A DNA stretch of 64,000 nt from Methylobacteriaceae bacterium (GTDB lineage Bacteria > Pseudomonadota > Alphaproteobacteria > Rhizobiales > Beijerinckiaceae): assembly GCA_947444195.1 (NCBI GenBank), contig CANEZL010000003.1, positions 62,001 to 126,000 on the forward strand, read 5' to 3'. Numbering within the stretch: position 1 is the first letter of the stretch; every line of letters starts with the position of its first letter. The notes beneath the pieces are model-generated. The model saw nothing but the letters and a program-made list of their open reading frames with translations. It searched no databases and was not told the origin of the DNA. Shown here in pieces: positions 56,684 through 64,000 of the stretch. The translations under genes were made by a program, and so were the position numbers.

Positions 56684-58741
56684 TCACTCCGCCGGCGCGA
56701 GCTTGGGGTCGGCCTCGAGCGCCGTCCAGCGGTCGGCCCGGTAGGCCTTCACGCAGGCCATCACCCCGAACACCACGATCGCCACCACGAGGCCGACGAA
56801 GAACACGGCGAGCGCCGCGTCGATGCGGTCGTTGAAGACGATCTTGTGCATGTCGTCCATGTTCTTGGCCGGAGCGAGCACCTTGCCCTCGGCGATCGCG
56901 GCCGAGAAGCGGTCGGCGTGGCTGAGGAAGCCGATCTTCGGGTCGGGCGAGAAGATCTTCTGCCAGCCCGCCGTCAGGGTGCAGATGCACAGCCAGATGG
57001 TCGGGATGATCGTGACGAAGGCGTAGCGCTCGCGCTTCATCTTGAAGATCACCACGGTGGCGAGCGTCAGCGCCACGGCCGCCAGCATCTGGTTCGAGAT
57101 GCCGAAGAGCGGCCACAGGGTGTAGATGCCCCCGAGCGGGTCCGTCACGCCCTGGTAGAGGAAGTAGCCCCAGGCGGCCACGCACAGGCCCGTGGCCACC
57201 ACGCTCGGCCCCCAGGACGCCGTGTCCTTGAAGCGCGGCGAGATCAGCCCGAGCAGGTCCTGGAGCATGAAGCGGCCGGCGCGGGTGCCCGCATCCACCG
57301 CGGTGAGGATGAAGAGAGCCTCGAACAGGATCGCGAAGTGGTACCAGAAGGCCATCATCGCCTTGCCGCCGATGGCCGAGGAGATGATGTGGGCCATGCC
57401 CACCGCGAGCGTCGGGGCGCCGCCGGTGCGGGAGATGATCGAGTGCTCGCCCACGTCCTGGGCGGTCTGGGCGATCACCTCCGGCGCGATCGGGAAGCCG
57501 AGCTTGGTCACGGCCGCCGCCGCGGTCTCGGGGGTCGTGCCCACGAGGCCGGCGGGGGAGTTCATGGTGAAGTAGACGCCCGGATCGATCACGCTGGCGG
57601 CGACGAGCGCCATGATCGCGACGAAGCTCTCCATGAGCATGCCGCCGTAGCCGATGAAGCGGGTGTCGAGCTCGTTGTCCACGAGCTTGGGCGTGGTGCC
57701 CGACGAGATCAGGGCGTGGAAGCCCGAGACCGCGCCGCAGGCGATGGTGATGAACAGGAACGGGAACAGGCTGCCCGCCCAGACCGGACCGGTGCCGTCC
57801 ACGAACTTCGTCATCGCCGGCATCTGCATGTGCGGCGCCACGATGACGATGCCGATGGCGAGACCGACGATGGTGCCGATCTTGAGGAAGGTCGAGAGGT
57901 AGTCGCGCGGGGCGAGCAGCAGCCAGACGGGCAGGATCGCGGCCACGAACCCGTAGCCGATCAGCATCCAGGTGAGCTGCGTGCCGGTGAAGGTGAAGGC
58001 CGGGCCCCAGTAGGGATGGTGGTTGATCTGGCCGCCGCCGAGGATCGCGGCCATCAGCAGCACGAAGCCGAGGATCGAGACCTCGCCGACCCTGCCCGGC
58101 CGGATGTAGCGGGCGTAGAGGCCCATCAGCATCGCGATCGGGATCGTCGCCGCGACCGTGAAGGTGCCCCACGGGCTCTCGGCCAGCGCCTTGACCACGA
58201 TCATCGCCAGCACGGCGAGCAGGATCACCATGATCATGAAGGTGCCGAACAGCGCGATCACGCCGGGGATCACGCCGAGCTCGGCCCGGATCAGCTCGCC
58301 CAGCGAGCGGCCGTCCCGGCGCATGGAGATGAACAGGATCATGAAGTCCTGCACCGCGCCGGCCAGGACCACGCCCGCCAGGATCCAGAGCATGCCGGGC
58401 AGGTAGCCCATCTGCGCGGCGAGCACCGGGCCCACCAGCGGCCCCGCCCCGGCGATCGCCGCGAAGTGGTGGCCGAACAGCACCGACTTGTTGGTCGGCA
58501 CGTAGTCGAGACCGTCGTTGTGGCGGTGGGCGGGGGTCTCGCGCCGGGGATCGAGGCGCATCACCTTGTCGGCGATGAAGAGGGAGTAGTAGCGGTAGGC
58601 GATCAGGTAGCAGCAGACCGCGGCCACCACGATCCAGAGGGCGTTGATGCTCTCGCCCCGGTGCGTAGCCACGATGGCAAGGGCTGCGGCGCCGAGCGCC
58701 CCGACGAGGGCCCAGGGCCCGTGTTTGCTGATCGCGCCCAT
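56684..58741 (-). CDS. cstA: Carbon starvation protein A (pyruvate/peptide transporter)
   Basis: The 685-residue inner-membrane protein has about sixteen to eighteen helices and the family block FGHHFAAIAGAGPLVGPVLA near residue 90, followed by AQMGYLPGMLWILAG. CstA-type proteins take up pyruvate or peptides at carbon limitation. A GGGAGTGAG ribosome site precedes ATG 58741; the frame is open to 58903. It forms an operon with the YbdD gene. I see no clear Crp- or sensor-kinase partner. Confidence 0.93.
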   Translation of the reverse strand: MGAISKHGPWALVGALGAAALAIVATHRGESINALWIVVAAVCCYLIAYRYYSLFIADKVMRLDPRRETPAHRHNDGLDYVPTNKSVLFGHHFAAIAGAGPLVGPVLAAQMGYLPGMLWILAGVVLAGAVQDFMILFISMRRDGRSLGELIRAELGVIPGVIALFGTFMIMVILLAVLAMIVVKALAESPWGTFTVAATIPIAMLMGLYARYIRPGRVGEVSILGFVLLMAAILGGGQINHHPYWGPAFTFTGTQLTWMLIGYGFVAAILPVWLLLAPRDYLSTFLKIGTIVGLAIGIVIVAPHMQMPAMTKFVDGTGPVWAGSLFPFLFITIACGAVSGFHALISSGTTPKLVDNELDTRFIGYGGMLMESFVAIMALVAASVIDPGVYFTMNSPAGLVGTTPETAAAAVTKLGFPIAPEVIAQTAQDVGEHSIISRTGGAPTLAVGMAHIISSAIGGKAMMAFWYHFAILFEALFILTAVDAGTRAGRFMLQDLLGLISPRFKDTASWGPSVVATGLCVAAWGYFLYQGVTDPLGGIYTLWPLFGISNQMLAAVALTLATVVIFKMKRERYAFVTIIPTIWLCICTLTAGWQKIFSPDPKIGFLSHADRFSAAIAEGKVLAPAKNMDDMHKIVFNDRIDAALAVFFVGLVVAIVVFGVMACVKAYRADRWTALEADPKLAPAE

Positions 58742-58883
58742 CGGCGTCTCACTCCCAGCGCCGGCTCTTCGACCGGCATCAGAGGCCCTTTTGGCGCAGG
58801 CGATCCGGGCTGAGAATAGGGAACCGTTGGTTTTCGCCGACACATCGGGGCCTGTCTCAACCACTGCGCGCAACGGTCGCGGT

Positions 58884-58911
58884 TTGACCGGGCGGGTCGC
58901 CAAATCTAGAC
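58884..58911 (+). promoter_or_regulatory. Probable sigma70-type promoter for the dehydrogenase/SNF2 unit
   Basis: TTGACC at 58884-58889 and CTAGAC at 58906-58911 are 16 bases apart, 51 bases upstream of the dehydrogenase start codon. It would drive both the dehydrogenase and the SNF2-like gene. Confidence 0.5.
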
Positions 58912-58962
58912 CGCGGGCCTGAGGCCGGCGCGGACCGGCCGCGAACGGGCGGAGACGACACG

Positions 58963-59829
58963 ATGGCGAAGGTTGCGTTCCTGGGCCTCGGCGTGATGGG
59001 CGGCCCGATGGCCGGCCACCTCGCCAAGAAGGGCCACGACGTCACGGTCTACAACCGCACCGGCGCCAAGGCCGAGGCCTGGGTGCAGGCCCATGGCGGC
59101 GCCCACGCGGCCACGCCCCGGGAGGCGGCCTCCGGCGCCGAGATCGTGTTCGCCTGCGTCGGCAACGATCAGGATCTGCGCAGCGTGGTGCTGGGCGCGG
59201 ACGGCGCGCTCGCCGGGATGGAGCGGGGCGCGGTCTTCGTCGACCACACCACCGCCTCCGCCGAGGTGGCGCGCGAACTCGCCGCCGCCGCGGCCGAGGC
59301 CGGGATCGGCTTCGTGGACGCGCCGGTCTCCGGCGGCCAGGCCGGTGCCGAGAACGGCGTGCTCACCGTGATGTGCGGGGCCGAGGCGGAGACCTACGCC
59401 CGAGTCGAGCCGGCGATCATGAGCTTTGCCCGCGCCTGCCGCCTGATGGGCCCGGTGGGCGCCGGCCAGCTCACCAAGATGGTCAACCAGATCTGCATCG
59501 CCGGCCTCGTCCAGGGTCTGTCGGAGGGCGTCCACTTCGCCAAGCGCGCCGGCCTCGACGTGGAGGCGGTGCTGGAGGTGATCTCGAAGGGCGCGGCCGG
59601 CTCCTGGCAGATGGAGAACCGCGGCAAGACCATGAATGCGGGCCAGTTCGCGTTCGGCTTCGCCGTGGACTGGATGCGCAAGGACCTCTCGATCCTGCTG
59701 GACGAGAGCCGCCGCAACGGCGCCAAGCTGCCGGTGAGCGCGCTGGTCGATCAGTTCTACGCCGAGGTCCAGGCCATGGGCGGCGGGCGCTGGGACACGT
59801 CGAGCCTCGTGGCGCGGCTGGAGCGCTGA
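58963..59829 (+). CDS. 3-hydroxyisobutyrate dehydrogenase family NAD(P)-dependent oxidoreductase
   Basis: The 288-residue beta-hydroxyacid dehydrogenase has the Rossmann motif FLGLGVMGGPMAGHL at the N-terminus, the DAPVSGGQAGAENG substrate loop, and the KMVNQICIAG block with the catalytic Lys. Members reduce or oxidise 3-hydroxy acids such as 3-hydroxyisobutyrate, tartronate semialdehyde or short-chain semialdehydes. No pathway neighbour allows a choice. GGAG is about ten bases upstream of the ATG. The SNF2-like gene starts 14 bases after the stop. Confidence 0.9.
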   Translation: MAKVAFLGLGVMGGPMAGHLAKKGHDVTVYNRTGAKAEAWVQAHGGAHAATPREAASGAEIVFACVGNDQDLRSVVLGADGALAGMERGAVFVDHTTASAEVARELAAAAAEAGIGFVDAPVSGGQAGAENGVLTVMCGAEAETYARVEPAIMSFARACRLMGPVGAGQLTKMVNQICIAGLVQGLSEGVHFAKRAGLDVEAVLEVISKGAAGSWQMENRGKTMNAGQFAFGFAVDWMRKDLSILLDESRRNGAKLPVSALVDQFYAEVQAMGGGRWDTSSLVARLER

Positions 59830-59843
59830 GGGACGGCACGGCC

Positions 59844-61256
59844 TTGGTCGAGGCCGCCGCCGCCCTCGTCCCGCGCCCGCATCAGGCGGAGGCCGCCCGC
59901 GCCATCCTGGCGGCGCGAGCGGCGGGCCGCAGCGGCTTCCTCCTCGGCGACGCGACGGGGCTCGGCAAGACGCTCTCGGTCTGGTCGGCGCTCCTGGCGA
60001 TGCCCGAGGCGGCGGTGCTCATCGTCTGCCCGAAGGGGGCGATGCCGCAGTGGCGGCGCACCATCCGCGATGCCGGGCCGGCGGCGAAGGCGGTGACGCT
60101 CGTCAACTACGAGCGCACCAAATCGCTGATGGCCTCGGACACGGCCGCAGCCCGGCGCTCGGCGCGGGCGCGCAACAACGCGCTCGCCAAGCACGGCAGC
60201 CTGAAACAGGCCTGGCCCCTCGTGGTGTTCGACGAGAGCCACCGCCTGCGCAACCCTTACGCCCAGCAGAGCCTCGTCTGCCGCCACCTCGCCGAGGCCG
60301 CCGCCTTCACCGTCTACATGAGCGCCACCGCGGGGCAGGCCCCGCACGAACTCGGCTATCTCGGCACGCTTCTCGGGGAGGCCGTCGGCGAGCCGACCGG
60401 CACGCTCGCCGAGTTCCGCGCCCTGATGCAGCGGCTCGGCATCGGCCGCGCCAAGGGGCGCTGGGTGAACTGGTCCTGGCAGGCCAATGCCCGCGACTGC
60501 GCGGTGATGGCCGACCTGCTCTATGCCGGCCCCCGCGCCATCGGCCTGCGGCGGCGGCCCACCGACATCGCCGGCTGGCCGGAGGTGCAGCGGGAGCTGA
60601 GCCCCGTCGCCCTGAAGCCGGAGGCGCGCCGGCTCTACGACGCCACTTGGCGGGAGTTCCGCCGGGAATGGGGGCTTGCCGGGGGCAGCACCCGCCGCGC
60701 GGCCGGCTGGGCGGCGGACTTGCGCTTCCGGCAGAAGGCGAGCCTGCTGCGGGTGGCGGGCACCGCCGATCTCGCCGAAGTGCTCTTGGAGGCGGGCGAG
60801 CAGGTCGCCCTCTCGGTCGCCTTCCTGGAGACGGGGGCGGCGCTCGCCGAGACGCTCGCCGGGCGCGGCTGGCGGGTCGACACGATCGACGGCACGCGCG
60901 ACGCCGAGGCCAACGAGGCCGCCCGCGCCGCCTTCCAGCGCGGGGAGCGCGACGCGATCGTCTTCACCGTCACCGAATCGATCTCGCTCCACCGGGGCGA
61001 GATGCCGGGCGGCGAGCGGACCCGGGCCCTCGTCGTCCACGACATGCGCCACTCGGCGATCCAGCTCGCGCAGATCGAGGGCCGCTGCCACCGCGACGGG
61101 CAGGCCGCGGTGATCCACTACGCCTTCGCCGAGGACACGGTGGAAGAGGCGATCACCCGCACGGTGCTCCGCCGCATGGCGGCCATGGACGCCATGGCCG
61201 GCGAGGAGACGCGCCTCCTCGACGCGATCGCCGCCTGCCTCGACGCGGCCGCGTGA
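59844..61256 (+). CDS. Compact SNF2-type ATPase / helicase-like protein
   Basis: This 470-residue protein has the SF2/SNF2 core and little else: motif I GDATGLGKTLS, motif Ia region IVCPKGAMPQWRR, motif II VVFDESHRLRN (DESH), motif III MSATAG, and motif VI QIEGRCHRDGQ. Typical SNF2 proteins remodel protein-DNA complexes and carry extra domains; this one is minimal, like phage-encoded versions. The only in-frame start near the core is TTG 59844 with GAGGGA about ten bases upstream. It follows a metabolic dehydrogenase with no nuclease, methylase or phage gene near, so its role is unclear. Confidence 0.83.
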   Translation: MVEAAAALVPRPHQAEAARAILAARAAGRSGFLLGDATGLGKTLSVWSALLAMPEAAVLIVCPKGAMPQWRRTIRDAGPAAKAVTLVNYERTKSLMASDTAAARRSARARNNALAKHGSLKQAWPLVVFDESHRLRNPYAQQSLVCRHLAEAAAFTVYMSATAGQAPHELGYLGTLLGEAVGEPTGTLAEFRALMQRLGIGRAKGRWVNWSWQANARDCAVMADLLYAGPRAIGLRRRPTDIAGWPEVQRELSPVALKPEARRLYDATWREFRREWGLAGGSTRRAAGWAADLRFRQKASLLRVAGTADLAEVLLEAGEQVALSVAFLETGAALAETLAGRGWRVDTIDGTRDAEANEAARAAFQRGERDAIVFTVTESISLHRGEMPGGERTRALVVHDMRHSAIQLAQIEGRCHRDGQAAVIHYAFAEDTVEEAITRTVLRRMAAMDAMAGEETRLLDAIAACLDAAA

Positions 61257-61262
61257 GACGCA

Positions 61263-61724
61263 TCACAGGGCGAGCGGCGCGTTGTCGATGACCTCCTTCA
61301 TCACGAAGAAGGTCCGGGTCTGGCGCACCCCCGGCAGTCCGATCAGCGTGGCGCTGTGGAGCCGGTTGAAATCGGCCATGTCGCGCACGCGGATCTTCAG
61401 GAAATAGTCGAAGTCGCCGGCCACGAGGTGGCAGTCGAGCACCACGGGCATGGCGCGCACCGCCTGCTCGAAGGCGGCGAAGCTCTCGGGCGTCGAGCGG
61501 TCGAGCACCACGCCGACGATGACGAGGGAGGCGCGCTCGACCTTGTCCGGCGCGATCTCCGCCCGCACGGCGCGGATGTAGCCCTCCTCGAACAGGCGCT
61601 GGGTGCGGCGGTGGCAGGTCGCCGGGCTGGCATTCACCCGCTGGGCGATCTCGGCGTTGCTCATGCGCCCGTCCTGCTGGAGGAGGCGCAGGATTCGCTG
61701 GTCGATCCGGTCGAGATCGCTCAT
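61263..61724 (-). CDS. Lrp/AsnC-type regulator (probable AcdR)
   Basis: The 153-residue Lrp-family protein has an N-terminal helix-turn-helix (MSNAEIAQRVNASPATCHRR) and an AsnC ligand-binding domain (CHLVAGDFDYFLKIRV and LPGVRQTRTFFVMK). It is divergent from the ACC deaminase gene, the arrangement in which AcdR activates acdS. ATG at 61724 has GGAAGGA about seven bases upstream; the frame is open to 61868. It is convergent with the SNF2-like gene. Confidence 0.87.
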   Translation of the reverse strand: MSDLDRIDQRILRLLQQDGRMSNAEIAQRVNASPATCHRRTQRLFEEGYIRAVRAEIAPDKVERASLVIVGVVLDRSTPESFAAFEQAVRAMPVVLDCHLVAGDFDYFLKIRVRDMADFNRLHSATLIGLPGVRQTRTFFVMKEVIDNAPLAL

Positions 61725-61747
61725 GGAAGATCCTTCCGGTTCGAGGC

Positions 61748-61764
61748 TGAAAATCGAGCTTTCA
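61748..61764. promoter_or_regulatory. Possible Lrp/AcdR operator
   Basis: A dyad TGAAA-N7-TTTCA lies in the 155-base gap between the divergent Lrp and acdS genes, close to the regulator's start. Spacing and AT-rich arms fit an Lrp-type site. It is inferred from position. Confidence 0.4.
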
Positions 61765-61879
61765 CTAGCATCGAAGACCGTCCAGGCGCCAGCGTATCTC
61801 GGAAGCGGCCCGCATTTCGAGAGCACCTTTCGCACGGTCTCTGCTAGCTTTTCCCGGCTTTCCTCCAAGAGGCCGCGTC

Positions 61880-62890
61880 ATGCTGTCGAAATTCGAGCGC
61901 TACCCCCTCACCTTCGGCCCGACCCCGATCGAGCATCTGAAGCGCCTCACCGCCCATCTCGGCGGCGACGTCCAGATCTACGCCAAGCGCGAGGACTGCA
62001 ATTCGGGCCTCGCCTTCGGCGGCAACAAGCTGCGCAAGCTTGAATACATCGTGCCGGACGCGATCAAGAGCGGCGCCGACACCCTGGTCTCCATCGGCGG
62101 CGTGCAGTCCAACCACACGCGCATGGTGGCCGCGGTCGCCGCCAAGATCGGCATGAAGTGCCGCCTGATCCAGGAATCCTGGGTGCCGCACGAGGATGCG
62201 GTCTACGACCGGGTCGGCAACATCCTGCTCTCGCGCCTGATGGGCGCCGAGGCGCAACTCGTGGACGAGGGCTTCGACATCGGCATCCGCGACAGCTGGA
62301 AGCGGGCCCTGCAGGAGGTCGAGGCCGAGGGCGGCAAGCCCTACGCGATCCCCGCCGGCGCCTCGGTGCACAAGTATGGCGGCCTCGGCTACGTGGGCTT
62401 CGCCGAGGAGGTGCGCGCGCAGGAGGCCGAGATGGGCGTCCGGTTCGACTACGTCGTGGTCTGCACCGTCACCGGCTCGACCCATGCCGGCATGCTCGTC
62501 GGCTTCTCCGCGGACGGGCGCGCCCGCAACGTCATCGGCATCGACGCCTCCTGCACCCCGGCCCAGACCAAGGCCCAGGTGCTCGACATCGCCCAGAACA
62601 CCGCCGCCCTCGTCGAGGCCGGCGACATCGTCGCCGACGACGTGGTCCTGATCGAGGACTACGCCTACCCGGTCTACGGCGTGCCGTCGAAGGAGACGGT
62701 GGAGGCGATCCGCCTCTCGGCCCGGCTCGAGGGCATGATCACGGACCCGGTCTACGAGGGCAAATCCATGCAGGGCATGATCGACCTCGTGCAGAAGGGC
62801 TTCTTCCCCAAGGGCTCGAAGGTGCTCTACGCGCATCTCGGCGGCGCGCCGGCCATCAACGGCTACAGCTACACCTTCCGCAACGGCTGA
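61880..62890 (+). CDS. acdS: 1-Aminocyclopropane-1-carboxylate (ACC) deaminase
   Basis: The 336-residue pyridoxal-phosphate enzyme opens the cyclopropane ring of ACC, giving 2-oxobutyrate and ammonia, and so lowers plant ethylene. The PLP lysine is in [11 protein letters not shown] (Lys50), with Ser77 in GGVQSN, Tyr266, Tyr292, Glu293 and Leu320; the Glu/Leu pair (295 and 322 in the Pseudomonas enzyme) separates true ACC deaminases from D-cysteine desulfhydrases. AAGAGG precedes the ATG. It is divergent from the Lrp-type gene, which probably regulates it. Confidence 0.95.
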   Translation: MLSKFERYPLTFGPTPIEHLKRLTAHLGGDVQIYAKREDCNSGLAFGGNKLRKLEYIVPDAIKSGADTLVSIGGVQSNHTRMVAAVAAKIGMKCRLIQESWVPHEDAVYDRVGNILLSRLMGAEAQLVDEGFDIGIRDSWKRALQEVEAEGGKPYAIPAGASVHKYGGLGYVGFAEEVRAQEAEMGVRFDYVVVCTVTGSTHAGMLVGFSADGRARNVIGIDASCTPAQTKAQVLDIAQNTAALVEAGDIVADDVVLIEDYAYPVYGVPSKETVEAIRLSARLEGMITDPVYEGKSMQGMIDLVQKGFFPKGSKVLYAHLGGAPAINGYSYTFRNG

Positions 62891-62913
62891 TCCCGCCGCA
62901 ACGGCTGATCCCG
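62878..62913 (+). repeat. Perfect 18-base tandem duplication across the acdS stop codon
   Basis: The unit CCGCAACGGCTGATCCCG occurs twice without a gap (62878-62895 and 62896-62913). The first unit contains the last codons and the stop TGA of acdS; the second repeats them just downstream. Confidence 0.9.
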
Positions 62914-63028
62914 AGTTCCCGTGGTCGCGACCGACGAGGTCCGGCGGACGCGAGCGTCGCCGTCGCCCGGCCCGCCCCCGATGGGCACGGTCCGTCGGGG
63001 CCGGCCCGGCCTGCCCGGGGGCGGGCTC

Positions 63029-63931
63029 TCACCGCGCGTCGGCGGGCGGGAGCGCGGCGACCAGCGTGCTGAGGAAGGCCTGCACCGCGTGCGGCAGGCG
63101 GCGGTCGCGCATGACCTGGACCTGGATGCCCCGCCGCAGGCTCGCACGCGTCCGGATCGGCAGGGCGACGAGTTCGCCGAGTTCGACCGGGGTGCGCACG
63201 GAGAGCGCCGACATCAGCGCGAGGCCGCGCGTGCGCCGCACGAAGGGCAGCAGCGCCGAGAGGATGTTGGCGGTGAGGGCCGGCTCCACCGTCAGCCCCT
63301 CCGCGTGGCAGGCCGCATCGAAGGCCCGCCGCAGGGTGGTTTCCCGCGGCGGCAGGGCGAGGGGGAAGGCGGCCATCTCGGCGAGCCCCACCGCGCCCAC
63401 CGGCGCCAGGGGATGCTCCGGCGCGCACAGGACCACCATGTCCACGCCCGTCTCGTAGAGGACGGTGATATCGCCCGTGGGCGCCAGGGTGAAGGTGATG
63501 CCGATATCGGCGTCCCCTACGCTCACCCACTGCGTCACCTGGGCCGGCGGCAGGATCGTCAACTCGAAGCGGATGCCCGGATAGCGCCCGTGGAAGGTGG
63601 CGAAGGCGTGCGGCAGCAGATCGAGGGCGAACCCCTCGGTGCTGGCGACGCGGATCAGTCCGCGCCCCAGCCCCTGCAAATCCCGGATCTCGCTGACCAC
63701 CTGCTCGGAGCCCGTCAGCACGCGCTGGGCGTGCTGGGCCAGCAACTCCCCGGCCGGGCTCGGCACCATGCCGCGGGGCCGCCGCTCGAACAGCACGCAG
63801 TCGAGCTCCAGTTCGAGGTTGGCGATCTGCCGGCTGATCGCGGAGGCCGCCACGTTGAGCTGGCTCGACGCCGCGGCGATCGAGCCCGTGCGGGCCACGG
63901 CGAGGAAGTAGCGCAAGCTCGTGGTCTGCAT
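63029..63931 (-). CDS. LysR-type transcriptional regulator
   Basis: The 300-residue protein has an N-terminal LysR helix-turn-helix (LRYFLAVARTGSIAAASSQL, then SAISRQIANLE) and a periplasmic-binding-like effector domain (LIRVASTEGF, FELTILPPAQVTQW). Its gene converges on acdS; its target, normally divergent, would lie beyond the window end. A GGCAGG sequence precedes the ATG at 63931. The ligand is unknown. Confidence 0.92.
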   Translation of the reverse strand: MQTTSLRYFLAVARTGSIAAASSQLNVAASAISRQIANLELELDCVLFERRPRGMVPSPAGELLAQHAQRVLTGSEQVVSEIRDLQGLGRGLIRVASTEGFALDLLPHAFATFHGRYPGIRFELTILPPAQVTQWVSVGDADIGITFTLAPTGDITVLYETGVDMVVLCAPEHPLAPVGAVGLAEMAAFPLALPPRETTLRRAFDAACHAEGLTVEPALTANILSALLPFVRRTRGLALMSALSVRTPVELGELVALPIRTRASLRRGIQVQVMRDRRLPHAVQAFLSTLVAALPPADAR

Positions 63932-64000
63932 GGCCTGCCTTGCCGAAACGGCAACGATGAGATCGCCAAATTCTACTTGCTGCGATCAATCCTGCACAAC

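Noticed and set aside
59844..61256. DISARM, BREX or other SNF2-containing defence island
   Set aside because: No methylase, nuclease, phospholipase-like or other defence gene lies within 5 kb on either side.
61880..62890. D-cysteine desulfhydrase instead of ACC deaminase
   Set aside because: Glu293 and Leu320 match the residues diagnostic for ACC deaminase and the Lrp-type neighbour fits acdS.

Overview
The window looks like chromosomal DNA of a GC-rich alphaproteobacterium, most likely a Methylobacterium-type member of the Rhizobiales. This is inferred from gene content and was not tested by any search: very high third-position GC, a plant-like class II DAHP synthase, an intracellular PHB depolymerase, an ACC deaminase with a divergent Lrp-type regulator, HWE-type sensor kinase and EcfG-like promoter motifs, a TIGR02302-type protein, and a rpiA/DUF2059/gor neighbourhood. 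The window is dense with housekeeping and sensory genes. It has no CRISPR array, no intact insertion sequence and no prophage block.

Layout. 1-5.2 kb: 3' part of recJ, tRNA-Tyr(GTA), tRNA-Gly(TCC), a scar made of two broken gene remnants (one a glutathionylspermidine synthase tail), then uvrB. 5.2-12.1 kb: two flavin monooxygenases, a DUF2934 protein, a small exported repeat protein behind an EcfG-like promoter, a coupled RidA/DUF1028 pair and argE. 12.3-17.3 kb: a complete branched-chain amino acid type ABC importer, livHMGF divergent from livK. 17.5-24.3 kb: a giant hybrid kinase with two kinase cores, and a TIGR02302/DUF4175 membrane protein. 24.4-27.5 kb: PHB depolymerase and a divergent tandem-TetR regulator, followed by palindromic repeats. 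27.5-31.0 kb: an OmpA/MotB-like and MotA/TolQ-like pair, SlyX and a membrane diguanylate cyclase. 31.2-37.1 kb: exported and DUF proteins, an epoxide-hydrolase-like enzyme, a Rdx (SelT/SelW-like) protein overlapping an HWE histidine kinase, and tRNA-Val(CAC).

37.3-44.4 kb: an RND adaptor, a cupredoxin, a GGDEF-EAL protein, a 28-residue membrane peptide behind a very good EcfG-type promoter, class II DAHP synthase, and a stand-alone sigma70 region 1.1-like protein. 44.4-52.1 kb: glutathione reductase, an O-antigen-ligase-like protein, a DUF2059 protein, rpiA, an exported unknown, a second GGDEF-EAL protein and a phosphoglycolate-phosphatase-like HAD enzyme. 52.1-58.7 kb: an RND pump without a local adaptor, TerB, DUF3606, and the YbdD/CstA pair. 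58.9-64 kb: a 3-hydroxyisobutyrate-dehydrogenase-like enzyme followed by a compact SNF2-type ATPase, then Lrp/acdS and a LysR regulator.

Themes. Signalling is over-represented: a double hybrid kinase, an HWE kinase, three c-di-GMP proteins, and TetR, Lrp and LysR regulators. Two small proteins carry GGAAC-N17-(C/G)GTT promoters typical of the EcfG/PhyR general stress response, and the HWE kinase belongs to the kinase type that feeds that pathway. ACC deaminase and carbon-storage functions fit a plant-associated lifestyle. No complete novel system is evident. The best leads are the stand-alone sigma 1.1-like protein, the stress-promoter-driven 28-residue peptide, the Rdx/HWE-kinase gene overlap and the solitary SNF2 ATPase. 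Several families of intergenic palindromes are also present, two of them in more than one copy.
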